Shown: positions 16,726 to 25,862 of the stretch, in pieces | Numbering within the stretch: position 1 is the first letter of the stretch | How the letters are laid out: every line of letters begins with the position of its first letter | Assembly (NCBI GenBank): GCA_963807925.1 | Contig: CAWEDP010000002.1 | Location: forward strand, 1,302,001-1,366,000 | Reading direction: 5' to 3' | Length of the DNA: 64,000 bases | Source: CAWEDP01 sp963807925 | GTDB lineage: Bacteria > Acidobacteriota > Vicinamibacteria > Vicinamibacterales > CAVVIG01 | Position numbers and translations under genes: made by a program | Notes under the pieces: generated by a model | The model's database searches: none | Told to the model about the DNA's origin: nothing | What the model saw: the letters and a program-made list of their open reading frames with translations, nothing else

Positions 16726-18289
16726 GGCGGTCTCCTTCGGCATCAGGCGGTTCGTAGTACGCAGGGCCGCGGACGTTGGCATGCACGGGCCGCGCGCTCG
16801 GCGCGGGCTCGCCGTCCAGGGGCAGACGGTCCAGGCCGTGTTTGAGGATCGACTCGACGTGACGATAGGAGCGCGCGCCGGCGGCGAGCGCGCGGGCGCA
16901 CGCGGCATCGAGCCGGTCCGGGCCATGCTGCTTCGCCAACCGCAGAATGCCCAGGCACGAGCGATAGCCTTGCTCGGGATGGGGCCGGCTCTCGAGCAGC
17001 GCCTGGACGAGCGCCTCGGTGTGGCGCCCGATGGTGGCGCCCCAGCCGATCAAGCGGGAAGGGCTCCACTCCAGATGCGCGCGGTGCGCCTTCGGCATGT
17101 GCTCCGGGATGGTCGTGTGGCGGCCGGGCAGATAGCTGCGCACGTGGAGCCACACGCGCACGCCGCGCAGCAGCACGTCGACGGTCGTCGCCGTCAGGCA
17201 GATCTCGACGGCGGCGTGAATCAACGCGTGCGGGACGGAGTAATAGTGCCGGTCGACCTCGACGTGGTAATCGATGTTGACGCGCGCGTGGCGCCAGTCG
17301 GCGTGGACGTAGCGATCGCGCGGGAGCGGCTGCAGCGCCGGCCGATCAAAGCGCTCGAAGAGCGCGCGGCGCGAGGCGCCGCCGTACCCTTTCATCGGAC
17401 GGTCATTGAGATCGATGAGGAGTTCGGCGATCCGGGCGTTCAACGCGACCAGGGCGAAGAAGGTCTCGTTCCGCAGCCGGGCGAGAATCCAGCGTTCGGC
17501 GACTTGGACGGCGACTTCGACCTTCGCTTTATCGCGCGGCTTGGCCGGCCGGGCGGGGACAATCGCCGTGCCGTAGTGCCGCGCCCAGTCCGCATACGTC
17601 CGCTGGATGGTCGGCTCATACCGGCAGGGATCGGTGACGCCGGTCCGCAGCTGATCCGGCACGACCACCGCGGAGACGCCGCCGAAATACTCCACGGTCC
17701 GCGTGTGACTCTGGATGAAGTCGACGCTGCGCTGGGTGAGCGTGGCCTCGGCGTAGGTGTAGTTGGAGGCCCCGAGCACGGCGACGAAGAGTTCGACGGG
17801 GACGATCTCGCCGGTCGTGGGGTCCACCAACGACGGCTGCTGCCCTGCGTAATCGACAAACGTTTTCTCGCCCGCCGTGTGGACCTGGCGCATCGAGGTG
17901 CGCTGCTGCGCCAGCCAGCGCCGGTAGTGCCCGCAGAACGCCGAATACCGGTAGCCGTCGGGATGCGTCGCCAGATACTCGAGATGCAGGAGCTCCAGCG
18001 TCACGCCCGGCCGCCGTAACTCGGTGTGCATCCACACCAGATCGGGCCCCGGCCGGGCGACGGTCAACGCGAGCTTCGGCCCATACAGGGTGCGCTCCAA
18101 CGCGTCGTCGCTGAGGGTGCCGACGGCGTCCCAGGTGAGCGCCATCGCCTTGGCCCGGGTCATCACCGAGGCGACGGCGCCCGCACTGATCCCCAGCCTC
18201 CGGGCCGTGTCCCGGTGACTCCGGCGTAATGTCCATTTCAACCGCAGAATCTCTCGAATGTGTCGCATGAGCAGTCGTTCCGTGGCCAT
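16715..18289 (-). CDS. istA: IS21 transposase IstA
   Basis: The 524-aa protein is full length. It has an N-terminal helix-turn-helix (TLRRSHRDTARRLGIS) and a DDE core with Asp in KTFVDYAGQQ, Asp in VVPDQLRTGV and Glu in KAKVEVAVQVAE, then a C-terminal beta-rich region. It is transcribed with istB. Both genes are intact, so the element may still be active. Confidence 0.94.
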   Translation of the reverse strand: MATERLLMRHIREILRLKWTLRRSHRDTARRLGISAGAVASVMTRAKAMALTWDAVGTLSDDALERTLYGPKLALTVARPGPDLVWMHTELRRPGVTLELLHLEYLATHPDGYRYSAFCGHYRRWLAQQRTSMRQVHTAGEKTFVDYAGQQPSLVDPTTGEIVPVELFVAVLGASNYTYAEATLTQRSVDFIQSHTRTVEYFGGVSAVVVPDQLRTGVTDPCRYEPTIQRTYADWARHYGTAIVPARPAKPRDKAKVEVAVQVAERWILARLRNETFFALVALNARIAELLIDLNDRPMKGYGGASRRALFERFDRPALQPLPRDRYVHADWRHARVNIDYHVEVDRHYYSVPHALIHAAVEICLTATTVDVLLRGVRVWLHVRSYLPGRHTTIPEHMPKAHRAHLEWSPSRLIGWGATIGRHTEALVQALLESRPHPEQGYRSCLGILRLAKQHGPDRLDAACARALAAGARSYRHVESILKHGLDRLPLDGEPAPSARPVHANVRGPAYYEPPDAEGDRHAD

Positions 18290-18544
18290 CGCACTCCTTG
18301 GGACGGGATGTCGCCCAAGCCACGATGGCAGAACCCTTGGCTCAGCGTCGCCGACCGGTGATCACGAGGCGTGGAATCGGTGATCACGACCCGTGGAACG
18401 GGTGATCACGATGCCGTGGAATGAGTGATCACGATGGCGTGGAACAGGTGATCACGATGGCGTGGCGCGCGCAGGGTTGTCGCCGCTCACGTAAAACCGC
18501 GTAAATCTGGACCGACGCTGGGCGGCCTGTCATGAAGCCTGGGT

Positions 18545-19339
18545 TCACGACTTCGGCTTCGGCGACTTTTGGGCGTGCCTGGCCTTCTGCGCCTGCTCGG
18601 CTTCCCGCTTGCGATAGGACTCCCCTTCGATCGTGACGATCTCGGCGTGATGCGTGAGCCGATCGATCAAGGCGACGGCGCAGGCGGCGTTCGGGAAGAC
18701 CGTGTCCCATTGCTTGAAGGCTAAGTTCGTAGTGATGACCAGGGATTTCTCCTCGTAGCGACGGCTCACGACTTGGAAGAGCAGATCGGCGGCGTGCGCG
18801 TCATAAGCCAGATAGCCGACCTCGTCGATGGCGAGCAGGCTGGGGCGGAGGTAGGTGCGCAGGCGCCGCTGGAGCGCGCGTGCCGTGTCTTGGCTGGTCA
18901 GGTCGAGGATCAGATCGGCGGCCGTGACGAGGCGCGCGGAGTGGCCGGCGAGGATCGCCTGGTGGACGAGATTCTTGGCGAGCAGCGTTTTGCCCAGCCC
19001 GTGGGCCGCGACGATGATGACGTTTTCCCGTTGGGCCAGGAAGTCGAGCGTGAAGACGCGCTCGACGGTCGGGCGATGGATCTGCGTCGGCCACGTCCAT
19101 TCGAAATCGGCCAGGGCTTTGAAGCGGCCGAGCCGAGCGTCGTGGAGCCGGCGCTCGACGCGCTGATGCAGGCGCGCCGTCAGCTCCGCCTGCGCGAGCT
19201 GTTCGAGGAGCACGACGGGGCTCCAGCGCTTCTGCGTGGCGCGCGCGATCAGATCGTTGAGTTCAGCGGCCGTGTGGCCGAGCCCCAGCTGGCGCAGGTG
19301 GTCACTCAGCGTCGTCGGGATCGGGTCGGGTGAGGGCAT
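18545..19339 (-). CDS. istB: IS21 helper ATPase IstB of second element
   Basis: The 264-aa protein starts at MPSPDPIPTTL (ATG 19339) and overlaps istA by 38 nt. The Walker A loop reads AAHGLGKT: the first glycine of GxxGxGKT is alanine. Walker B is SLLAIDEVGYL, and the C-terminus has the typical RLTHHAEIVTIEGESYR. The variant P-loop may reduce ATP binding; it may also be a normal subfamily feature. Confidence 0.9.
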   Translation of the reverse strand: MPSPDPIPTTLSDHLRQLGLGHTAAELNDLIARATQKRWSPVVLLEQLAQAELTARLHQRVERRLHDARLGRFKALADFEWTWPTQIHRPTVERVFTLDFLAQRENVIIVAAHGLGKTLLAKNLVHQAILAGHSARLVTAADLILDLTSQDTARALQRRLRTYLRPSLLAIDEVGYLAYDAHAADLLFQVVSRRYEEKSLVITTNLAFKQWDTVFPNAACAVALIDRLTHHAEIVTIEGESYRKREAEQAQKARHAQKSPKPKS

Positions 19340-20802
19340 CGTAGCTCTCCAGGCGATGAGGCGTGACGTCGAGCGTGCGCACGCCGGGATGGTCCGGCAG
19401 CACGAGGCGGATCGGCGGCGGTTGTCGCCGTTGCCGGCGCCGTTGTTCGAGCACGTGCGCGATCGTGCCGGCACCCAGCGCGTCAGTCCTGAGCGCCTGG
19501 GTCACGGCTGCGGCGAGCTCCTGCGGGCCGTAGTCGTCGAGGAGTCCGAGGAGCCGCGCGGTGTGGACCCGGAGCGATTCCCCCCGCGCCGCCAGGCGCT
19601 CGAAGAGCGTCGCGACGACGGGGACGGCGAGGCGGAGGCGGTCACGCGCGCTCGAGGGATTGGCGTGTCGGGTCGCCGCGATGAGGCCGGCCAGATGCGC
19701 CTCGTCCTCGATCGTCTGCCCGGTGTCGTAACTGCGGGCGTGCCGCGCGATCTCCTCCGTGCCCGCGATCACGCGGACGGTCGTGGCACTCGCGAGCAGC
19801 GTCACGAGGCGACGCACGTACGTGTGGGGAATCGAGTAGTGATTTCGATCGAAGCGCACATACGGGGTTTTGCCGGACGTGACGGTCCGCATCACGTCGG
19901 TCTCGAAGGGATGTGCCGGCAGCGGCAAGAGCCGCTGCTGCTCCTCGGCGAAGACGTCCGCCACGCTCCGATCGCGTTGCTCGGGATGGGGCCGCTGGTG
20001 CGCGATGTCCTCGCGCCAGCGGCGGAATTGCGCGTTCAGGTCGTCGACATCCGCGAAGGTGCGGGCCGCAAAGAACGCCTGGCGCAGGTAGTGAATCTGT
20101 CGCTCGATCTTGCCCTTCTCATTGGCGCGGTACGGAGTGCACGGCCGCGGGGCGAAGTGATAGTGCCCGGCGAGCTCGAGCAAGCGGGGGTGAAAGCGAA
20201 TCGCGGTGCCGGCCCGTTCCAGGACGGCGCTGCGAAGGTTATCGTAGACCAGGGTGCGCGCGACGCCACGAAACGCGTCAAAGGCCTCGACGTGGCCGCG
20301 CAGGAAACTCTCGAGCGTCTGGTCGAGGGTGAAGAGGGCAAAGAGGGCGCGCGAGGTACGACAGCACCATCACGAAGCCGGAAAGCGGTCGGACACCGCG
20401 CCCGATCCGGATGGACCCGAAAGCGCCCCAGTCAATCTGGGCCTCTTCAGCCATCAGCGTCGTCAAGCGGCGATAAACAAGGGGCGGCGTGGCCGGGCGG
20501 ATCGTCCGCACGATCCGCCGCAGTTGCACGACCGATCCGATGTAGCCGCGGGGGCGCACCATCTCGAAGAGCCGGGTGGCGCGCAGCCGCGGATATTGCG
20601 CCAACGTGTCGTGGATGAACGGCAGATACGGATCCAGCGCACTCGCTCGGCAGGTGCCGCGTCGGACGGTCCGGGTATCGTGCGCGATCGCCGCGCCCAC
20701 GGTGTCATGGTGGACGCCGAGGGCCGCGGCGATGGTGCCGACCTTCCAGTGCTCGCCGTAATAGAGCCGACGAATCTCGGCGTGCTGCTCGGGCGTGATC
20801 AT
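19302..20802 (-). pseudogene. istA: IS21 transposase IstA of second element, frameshifted
   Basis: The N-terminal part (from ATG 20802, MITPEQHAEIRRLYYGEHWK) contains the helix-turn-helix and the first catalytic Asp (AQIDWGAFG). The C-terminal part (from about 20340 down to 19302) carries the third acidic residue in ANEKGKIERQIHYLR. A single-base shift near 20348, in a run of GCGCGCCC, separates the two frames; removing one base restores LARLFALFTLDQTLESFLRG. The element is inactive as read. Confidence 0.85.
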
Positions 20803-21567
20803 GGCGCGTCTCCGGGGACACGCGACGGATCCGCCAGGGCGGTGGAAGGAGCCCGGCGCTTTCCCGGCCACAGACCATGCAGCGCAACGCACCTGCCAGA
20901 GGCGCGGTCGGCACCCGATCCGTCGTCGTGTCCGCAGGCAGTGTGTCAATCGACGCCACAGGGCGGGAAGTCTGATCCCTCACGCGGGCGCGGTACGCGC
21001 GCTGATGATCACGATGATCGAGGCGCCCCTCAGGACTGCGCCGATGGCGCTGGCGCGCGGCGCGGACGCAGGCGTGCCGGGCCGCCAGACGACACGCCGG
21101 TGAGCAATACGCGTGGCCGCGATCGCAGGACGCGCAGATCGCGAAGAGACCATTGCAGCGACGACACACTTTCTGGCGAAGCGGCGTGTCCACGACGTCG
21201 GAGCGGCAGCCCGCTTCGACTGGACACGGCTCGCAAACCGTGGCACAAGAGAGACGACCGGATCGGTCCGTCGGAGCATCGAGACGGTCACCCGAGGGTC
21301 TGGAGGTCCAAGCTCCAGGCCCTCACCTTCAACCGCCGCGGCTGTCAGCTTACGCGAGCCGCCCGTACTGGCTCAACGAAGAGGCTGTGGACGCTGCCGC
21401 AGCCGTGGACGCACAGAACGCGCCCACCGCTGCTTGGAAATCTCGCTGAAGAACGCGAGATTCCCACGAGCGCCCACAGCCATCCTCTTTTTTTTCTGAA
21501 GAGAAGAACGAAGAACCCTACGACGACGAAAGTCCAGATTTACGCGGTTTCAGGTGAGTGCTGACAG

Positions 21568-21837
21568 GATCGAGACTCCCGAGAAATCGAGGCGTGGGCG
21601 CACGAACACGACCTCCCATACTTCGATGAGTCGGTCCACTTCCCTGACTTTCGCATCGAGTACCAGCTCCACGGACGCGACCAGCACGAGGACGTCGAGG
21701 TCGTCACCGAGCACTATCGCGGCGAGCACGCTGCGAGCGTGGCCCGAGCAGGATTCACGTGCTACGGGCGCGGCGGTGGGAGCGGCCGAAGTGGTGGACG
21801 CGGGTTCGATCCGCGCGTGGCAGAGGACTTCGTATGA
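21568..21837 (+). pseudogene. 3' remnant of an island gene cut by IS21
   Basis: An open frame enters directly from the IS21 right end with no start codon and encodes about 89 residues (EIEAWAHEHDLPYFDESVHF, later DVEVVTEHYRGEHAASVARA) up to a TGA that overlaps the next ATG. Such acidic, histidine-rich C-termini are common beside replication or relaxation genes of mobile elements. Its 5' part was lost or separated by the IS21 insertion. Confidence 0.55.
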
Positions 21838-22965
21838 TCCGCTCGGTCCCGTACCACTTGCAGGAGAGCGTCCGCCCAGGTCGCGTCCAGGCCCTCATGG
21901 ACCTTGGCTTTCCGATCCGCCAGGCTCGGTTTCTGGTACACGTGCTCGTCTTCTCCGGCGTGTTTCTCGAGCGACAGTACCCGGGCGTTCACCGGTCTCG
22001 CCCACGGCCAGAAGACGAACGACTTTCTGTCCAAGCTCGTCGGAGACGGGTACGCCACGCCGATTACCCCTGGCGCATTGCACCGTGGCCGGCTCTATCA
22101 CGTCCAGTACAAGCCGCTCTACGAGGCCATCGGCGAGCCCAATAACCGACACCGGAAGGTCGCGTCGCTCGGTCGCTTCGTCGAGCGATTGATGCTCTTG
22201 GACGCGGTGCTGGCGGACCGGTACCACGGATGGCTGGGCACCGAGTCGGACAAGCGAACGTACTTTCGGGAAGCGCTGGAACGAGAGCTGCCGGATGACT
22301 GGTACCCGCATGTCACATTCGGCGACGGCCCGGAGAAAACGACGCGGTTTTTTCCGGACAAGCAGCCGATTGGCGTGCCGCTCAAAGGCCACCGGCGGCA
22401 TGTGTTTCTTTATCTCGCGACGCGCGAGGTGCCGAACGAGTTTCGGGTGTTCCTGCTGCGCCACGCCGACCTGCTCAAATCGGTCGACGAGTGGACGATT
22501 CGCGTCCTTCTGCCGCACCGATTTCGGAAGGCCGCGACGCTCCATAGGTACGCCGTTCGCGACGCGTTCATGATGCCGTTGACCCCGCGCGACACGGAGG
22601 AGCTCGACTGGTACTTTCGAGCCCGTCGAGGTGAAGTCGTCTGCCCGTCGGCGGACCGGGATCTCGACCTCACGGCAGCCTCTCGGAAGTTCGGCGCAGC
22701 GCGATTCGAGGCGCTCTACCGTATGTGGCAGCAGCGCGACGCGCAAGCCCTCTGGGCGATGCAGAGCCCGACACTCCGGGACCAGCTCCAGCGCGGCGAG
22801 GGCCGCGTCGAATTCACCGAACTCCCGCACCAGTATTTGCAGCTGACACCCCTCATCGGCGCGCCCAGCGGCGTTGGAGAAGGGCCTACCAGAGGGGGAC
22901 AACCTAGGACTCGCGTAGGTTGTCCTGAACCGTTTCCGCTCCCTCGCACATTCACGGCTTACTGA
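21834..22965 (+). pseudogene. Plasmid-type replication/relaxation-like protein, frameshifted
   Basis: The gene begins MIRSVPYHLQESVRPGRVQ and continues in another frame as RAFTGLAHGQKTNDFLSKL after a one-base shift near 21984 (CCCGGGC; two Cs would restore Y-R-A-F). The combined product of about 375 aa has a winged-helix-like N-terminus and WYPHVTFGDGPEKTTRFFPD in the middle. This pattern resembles replication-relaxation proteins of integrative elements, a tentative match. It is coupled to the preceding remnant by ATGA. Confidence 0.5.
22897..22925. terminator. Perfect 10-bp hairpin at the end of the plasmid-type gene
   Basis: GGACAACCTA and TAGGTTGTCC (22897-22906, 22916-22925) enclose a 9-nt loop. 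It sits about 40 nt before the stop of the upstream gene and lacks a T-run, so it may be an attenuator or a binding site instead of a classical terminator. Confidence 0.45.
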
Positions 22966-23092
22966 CCTCACCGCGACGACGTCTCTGACTTCGTCAACGA
23001 TGAATCCACAGAAGGAGTTGGCGACAGGATCGCCGCGATCGGGCGGCGCACTCTGCCGCCCGTCAAAACGCCACGGCGTTAGCGATTGGTGA

Positions 23093-23179
23093 GCAAGCCG
23101 TGGTGTGAACGACCCCGGCGCCGACGACGCGGGGTGGCCCCGCGCGTGAATGGATGGGGTCGTTCACACCACGGCTTGC
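23093..23179. repeat. 24-bp perfect inverted repeat with nested hairpin
   Basis: Arms 23093-23116 and 23156-23179 are exact inverted copies (first bases GCAAGCCGTGGTGTGAACGA). The 39-bp spacer holds a second hairpin, GCGGGG-TGG-CCCCGC, at 23129-23143. It lies in a 575-bp stretch (22966-23541) with no gene, downstream of a plasmid-type gene. It could be an oriT, a replication origin or the end of a lost element. Confidence 0.75.
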
Positions 23180-23400
23180 GTGTCGCTGTTCGTGTGCGTG
23201 GCGATAAGATCGTCGCCGCACATGCGCCGCCCTCGTGACCGCGATCTGCACGGCGATCGGACCGCCGTCGTGGCGCTGGATCTGGTCGCGATCATGACCA
23301 CGTTCTGGCCACGCACTGGCCACCGATCTTGCAGCTGATTCTGATTCCGCTATGCACGGCTGCCATCACGCCTTTCAGCGTGCCGCTGTGCTCGGGGCGC

Positions 23401-23458
23401 GTCAATGCTCTTCGCGTTCGCTTCGACCGCGCGTTCCGCGCGGCCTTCGGGCATTGAC
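23401..23458. repeat. Second nested inverted repeat
   Basis: GTCAATGC (23401-23408) pairs with GCATTGAC (23451-23458), extending outward into GGGGC/GCCCC with one bulged base. Inside is the hairpin CCGCGCG-TTC-CGCGCGG (23427-23443). It lies about 85 bp before the defence-type operon. Confidence 0.6.
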
Positions 23459-23541
23459 GGCCCCTGCGCGCAGCGCGCGAACCAGGCACTTGCGTGATGG
23501 CTGGGGCGTGTTCTTGGTGCGGTATCATTCTCGGAGCCAGC

Positions 23542-23766
23542 ATGAGCATCAAGGTCACGTACAGGGACGGTGTATTCGAGCCGGTCGAGGACGTTACGAG
23601 CGTGCCTCCTGGCCAGAACTACACGGCGTTCTCTGACGAAGAGCTCGCGGAGATCCGCGAGACGATGGGTTGGCTGAAGTCTGCCGAGAAGAGTTTCGCG
23701 TTCTGGAACAACTCGGCTGATGCCGTCTACAACGCGCGCACGCGACGTCCTTCGAGACGGAGCTAA
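23542..23766 (+). CDS. DUF104-like small antitoxin-type protein
   Basis: The 74-aa protein opens MSIKVTYRDGVFEPVEDV, the beta-strand pattern of DUF104/AF2212-type antitoxins (VxAxYENGVFKPLE). The rest is helical (SDEELAEIRETMGWLK). A -10-like TATCAT lies at 23523-23528 and a GGAG ribosome-binding site at 23533-23536. It is the first gene of a three-gene operon with an ATPase and a DUF4276 protein, so it may regulate or restrain that pair. No VapC-type toxin is adjacent. Confidence 0.65.
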   Translation: MSIKVTYRDGVFEPVEDVTSVPPGQNYTAFSDEELAEIRETMGWLKSAEKSFAFWNNSADAVYNARTRRPSRRS

Positions 23767-23775
23767 GGACACCAA

Positions 23776-24906
23776 GTGGAAAAACTCACTCGTTTGACGG
23801 CATCCGGATTCCGCTCAATTCGGGAGATCGATATCAACCTCGGAGATCTCACCGTCCTCATTGGAGCAAATGGATCTGGCAAGTCGAACTTCGTGGCGTT
23901 CTTCAACATGCTGAGCTTCATGGTGACGGAAAGCCTTCAGCTGTACATCGCCAGAAAGGGCGGCGGAAGCTCGATCCTGCACTACGGTCCAAAACGAACG
24001 CCCGTTCTAGCGACGACGTTGAAGTTCGAGGGCGACAAAGGCTGGAGCGAATACGGCTGCACTCTAGCTCACGCTTCACCGGACCGATTGATCTTCACAG
24101 ATGAGCACGTCGCTTTTCAGAGGCCGGGAGAGGCCAAGCCGTTTAGGAAAGTTCTCAGCTCCGGGCAGGCGGAGACCGACCTCGCGGCCGTCAGTACGAG
24201 CGGCGGAGCTGCCGCGCACGTCGCGCAGATCTTTCTAACCCGCCTCAAGGGCCTGCGCGTCTACCACTTCCACGATACGTCGGAGTCTGCCTTCATCCGT
24301 ACAAATCAAGACCTTGACCGAAATCGGATGCTCTTGAGCAATGGTGGCAATCTCGCGTCGTTCCTTTACATGCTGCGGCAGTCCTTTCCTTCGCACTACG
24401 AACGGATCGTGTCGACGGTTCGCTTGGCCGTGCCCTATCTGCGCGATTTCGATCTCGAGCCGGATCGGCTAAACGCGAAACAGATTCAATTGCGGTGGCG
24501 CGATCGGAATCCAGACTACGAGTTCGGGCCACACCAACTCTCCGACGGCTCGCTTAGGGCGATCGCATTGATCACAGCCCTTCTTCAGCCTGAAGAGTTC
24601 TTGCCGACGGTGATCTTTATCGATGAACCCGAACTCGGTCTGCATCCCTCCGCTATCGGAATCGTCGCGAACTTGCTCAAAACGATATCTGCCAAGCGCC
24701 AGGTCGTCGTCGCCACACAGTCGCCACGACTTCTCGCGGACTTCGCAGCGGAGGACATCGTCGTGGTTGAGCGTGAGGAAGACCAAAAAGGCTATGGAGA
24801 GTCGAAGTTCAAGCGGCTTGGCGCGGAAGAACTGGGCGACTGGGTGAACGACTATGACCTCGGGACTCTGTTCGAGATGAATATCACCGGCGGCGGGCCT
24901 CGGTAA
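23776..24906 (+). CDS. RecF/OLD-type AAA ATPase (defence-type)
   Basis: The 376-aa ATPase begins with the family pattern LTASGFRSIREIDINLGDLTVLI, followed by Walker A GANGSGKS (30-37), a QLSDGSLRAIAL signature, Walker B TVIFIDEPELGLHP, and the H-loop region VVVATQSPRLL. This is the ABC-like overcome-lysogenisation/RecF architecture used in many phage-defence systems. GTG 23776 follows the small gene by 9 bp. The next gene starts within its stop codon (TAATG), implying a complex with the DUF4276 partner. The ATPase call is firm; the defence role is inference from gene pairing and island location. Confidence 0.88.
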   Translation: MEKLTRLTASGFRSIREIDINLGDLTVLIGANGSGKSNFVAFFNMLSFMVTESLQLYIARKGGGSSILHYGPKRTPVLATTLKFEGDKGWSEYGCTLAHASPDRLIFTDEHVAFQRPGEAKPFRKVLSSGQAETDLAAVSTSGGAAAHVAQIFLTRLKGLRVYHFHDTSESAFIRTNQDLDRNRMLLSNGGNLASFLYMLRQSFPSHYERIVSTVRLAVPYLRDFDLEPDRLNAKQIQLRWRDRNPDYEFGPHQLSDGSLRAIALITALLQPEEFLPTVIFIDEPELGLHPSAIGIVANLLKTISAKRQVVVATQSPRLLADFAAEDIVVVEREEDQKGYGESKFKRLGAEELGDWVNDYDLGTLFEMNITGGGPR

Positions 24907-25565
24907 TGTCGATCGAGCTGCGGGTGCTCTGCGAGGGCACCACGGAGCAAGGATTCGTCACGCAGGCACTCGCCCCGCATTTGCAGGCGTTCGACGTGTT
25001 TCCGCGAGCGGAGCCACTGGCCAGAGGTCGGTCGGGAACCGTGCCCTTTAGGGTCCTGTACGAAGCGATCAAACGGGACGTGGGACGTTCTCGCAACCAT
25101 CAATACGTAACCACAATGATCGACTTGTACGGCCTCTCGCAATTCCCAGGAGTTGAGAAGAGCCCTGGTGAGTCAACGCTCGAACGAGTCGCTCGAATCG
25201 AAGCCGGCATGTCGCAAGCATTGCCGAACAATCGGTTCGTTCCCTATATTCAGGTGCACGAGTTCGAGGCCCTGGTCTTTGTGGACCTTGACGAGCTGCC
25301 CTCGCAATTCCCAGACGGGGAGGCAGAAGGTGCAGCAGCTCGCCTGCGACAGCAGGTCGGGGCCACAGCTCCTGAGGACATTAACGACGGCAACCTGACG
25401 GCCCCGTCGAAGAGACTCATTGGTGAAGTTCCGGCATACAAGTATCTGAAGTCCATCGCGGGCCCGGCAATTGCGGCAAGCATCGGCATCGCAAAGCTCA
25501 GAGCCGCCTGTCCCCATCTCGACGCATGGATCGCGCGTCTGGAGGGATTGGGACACGGCGGCTGA
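24906..25565 (+). CDS. DUF4276 family protein, TOPRIM-like partner of the ATPase
   Basis: The 219-aa protein shows LRVLCEGTTEQGFV (E10), which looks like the first strand and glutamate of a TOPRIM fold, and TTMIDLYGL (D73) as a possible acidic second site; YIQVHEFEALVF is typical of DUF4276. Proteins of this family occur next to OLD-like ATPases, and a nuclease effector role is plausible. The start overlaps the ATPase stop by 1 nt. Neither a nuclease activity nor a trigger can be read from the sequence. Confidence 0.82.
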   Translation: MSIELRVLCEGTTEQGFVTQALAPHLQAFDVFPRAEPLARGRSGTVPFRVLYEAIKRDVGRSRNHQYVTTMIDLYGLSQFPGVEKSPGESTLERVARIEAGMSQALPNNRFVPYIQVHEFEALVFVDLDELPSQFPDGEAEGAAARLRQQVGATAPEDINDGNLTAPSKRLIGEVPAYKYLKSIAGPAIAASIGIAKLRAACPHLDAWIARLEGLGHGG

Positions 25566-25601
25566 AGCCAGGCTGGAGGCGACGTCGAGACTATCGAGAC
25601 T

Positions 25602-25862
25602 ATGAAGAAAACGGTCCGAAAACCACGGCCTGAGGTCGATGACGTCCGCCCGGAATACCAGTTCGACTACTCGCAGGCGAAGGCGAACCGGTTTGCGTCG
25701 CGCATGACGCGGCGGGTTGTCGCAATCGTCCTGGAATCGGATGTCGCCGCCGTCTTCGATTCGTCGGCGAAGGTCAACGCACAATTGCGGTCGGCAATTT
25801 CCGCCCGCAAGCGTCGGAAGCCAGTGACCCGAGTGCGCGCGCATCATCGACGGGCCGGCTAA
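25602..25862 (+). CDS. Antitoxin-like small protein
   Basis: This 86-aa protein contains DDVRPEYQFDYSQAKANRFA, and later VAIVLESDVAAVFDSSAKVN; this is the common layout (RPEYDFS...VVLEPDVAxxFxDSxxVNxAL) of short antitoxin-like proteins. It usually pairs with a RelE/HigB-type toxin, but none is next to it here. The C-terminus is unusually basic (RKRRKPVTRVRAHHRRAG), possibly a late extension. Confidence 0.6.
   Translation: MKKTVRKPRPEVDDVRPEYQFDYSQAKANRFASRMTRRVVAIVLESDVAAVFDSSAKVNAQLRSAISARKRRKPVTRVRAHHRRAG

Larger units (their letters stand above)
15713..18467 (-). mobile_element. IS21-family element, first copy (ends approximate)
   Basis: An istA-istB pair lies between two arrays of a repeated motif containing CCATCGTGATCAC. 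Two to three copies sit at 15715-15770 and about five, some degenerate, at 18355-18467, in inverted orientation relative to each other. Multiple terminal transposase-binding repeats are a hallmark of IS21 elements. The exact ends and target duplication could not be fixed because the repeats continue to the boundary. Confidence 0.85.
18478..21566 (-). mobile_element. IS21-family element, second and unrelated copy
   Basis: The element is 3089 bp and begins TGTCGCC and ends GCTGACA. Its inverted ends share GAAACCGCGTAAATCTGGAC at the right end (read inward) with AAAACCGCGTAAATCTGGAC at the left, plus a partly conserved outer 15 bp. It lies only about 10 bp from the first IS21 element and has different terminal repeats. 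I see no matching target duplication. About 760 bp right of istA (20803-21566) hold only the long end region and no gene I can support. Confidence 0.88.

Noticed and set aside
15715..18467. CRISPR array from the spaced CATCGTGATCAC repeats
   Set aside because: Repeats are short, with 4-6 bp spacers, placed at the ends of an IS21 element; no cas genes occur.
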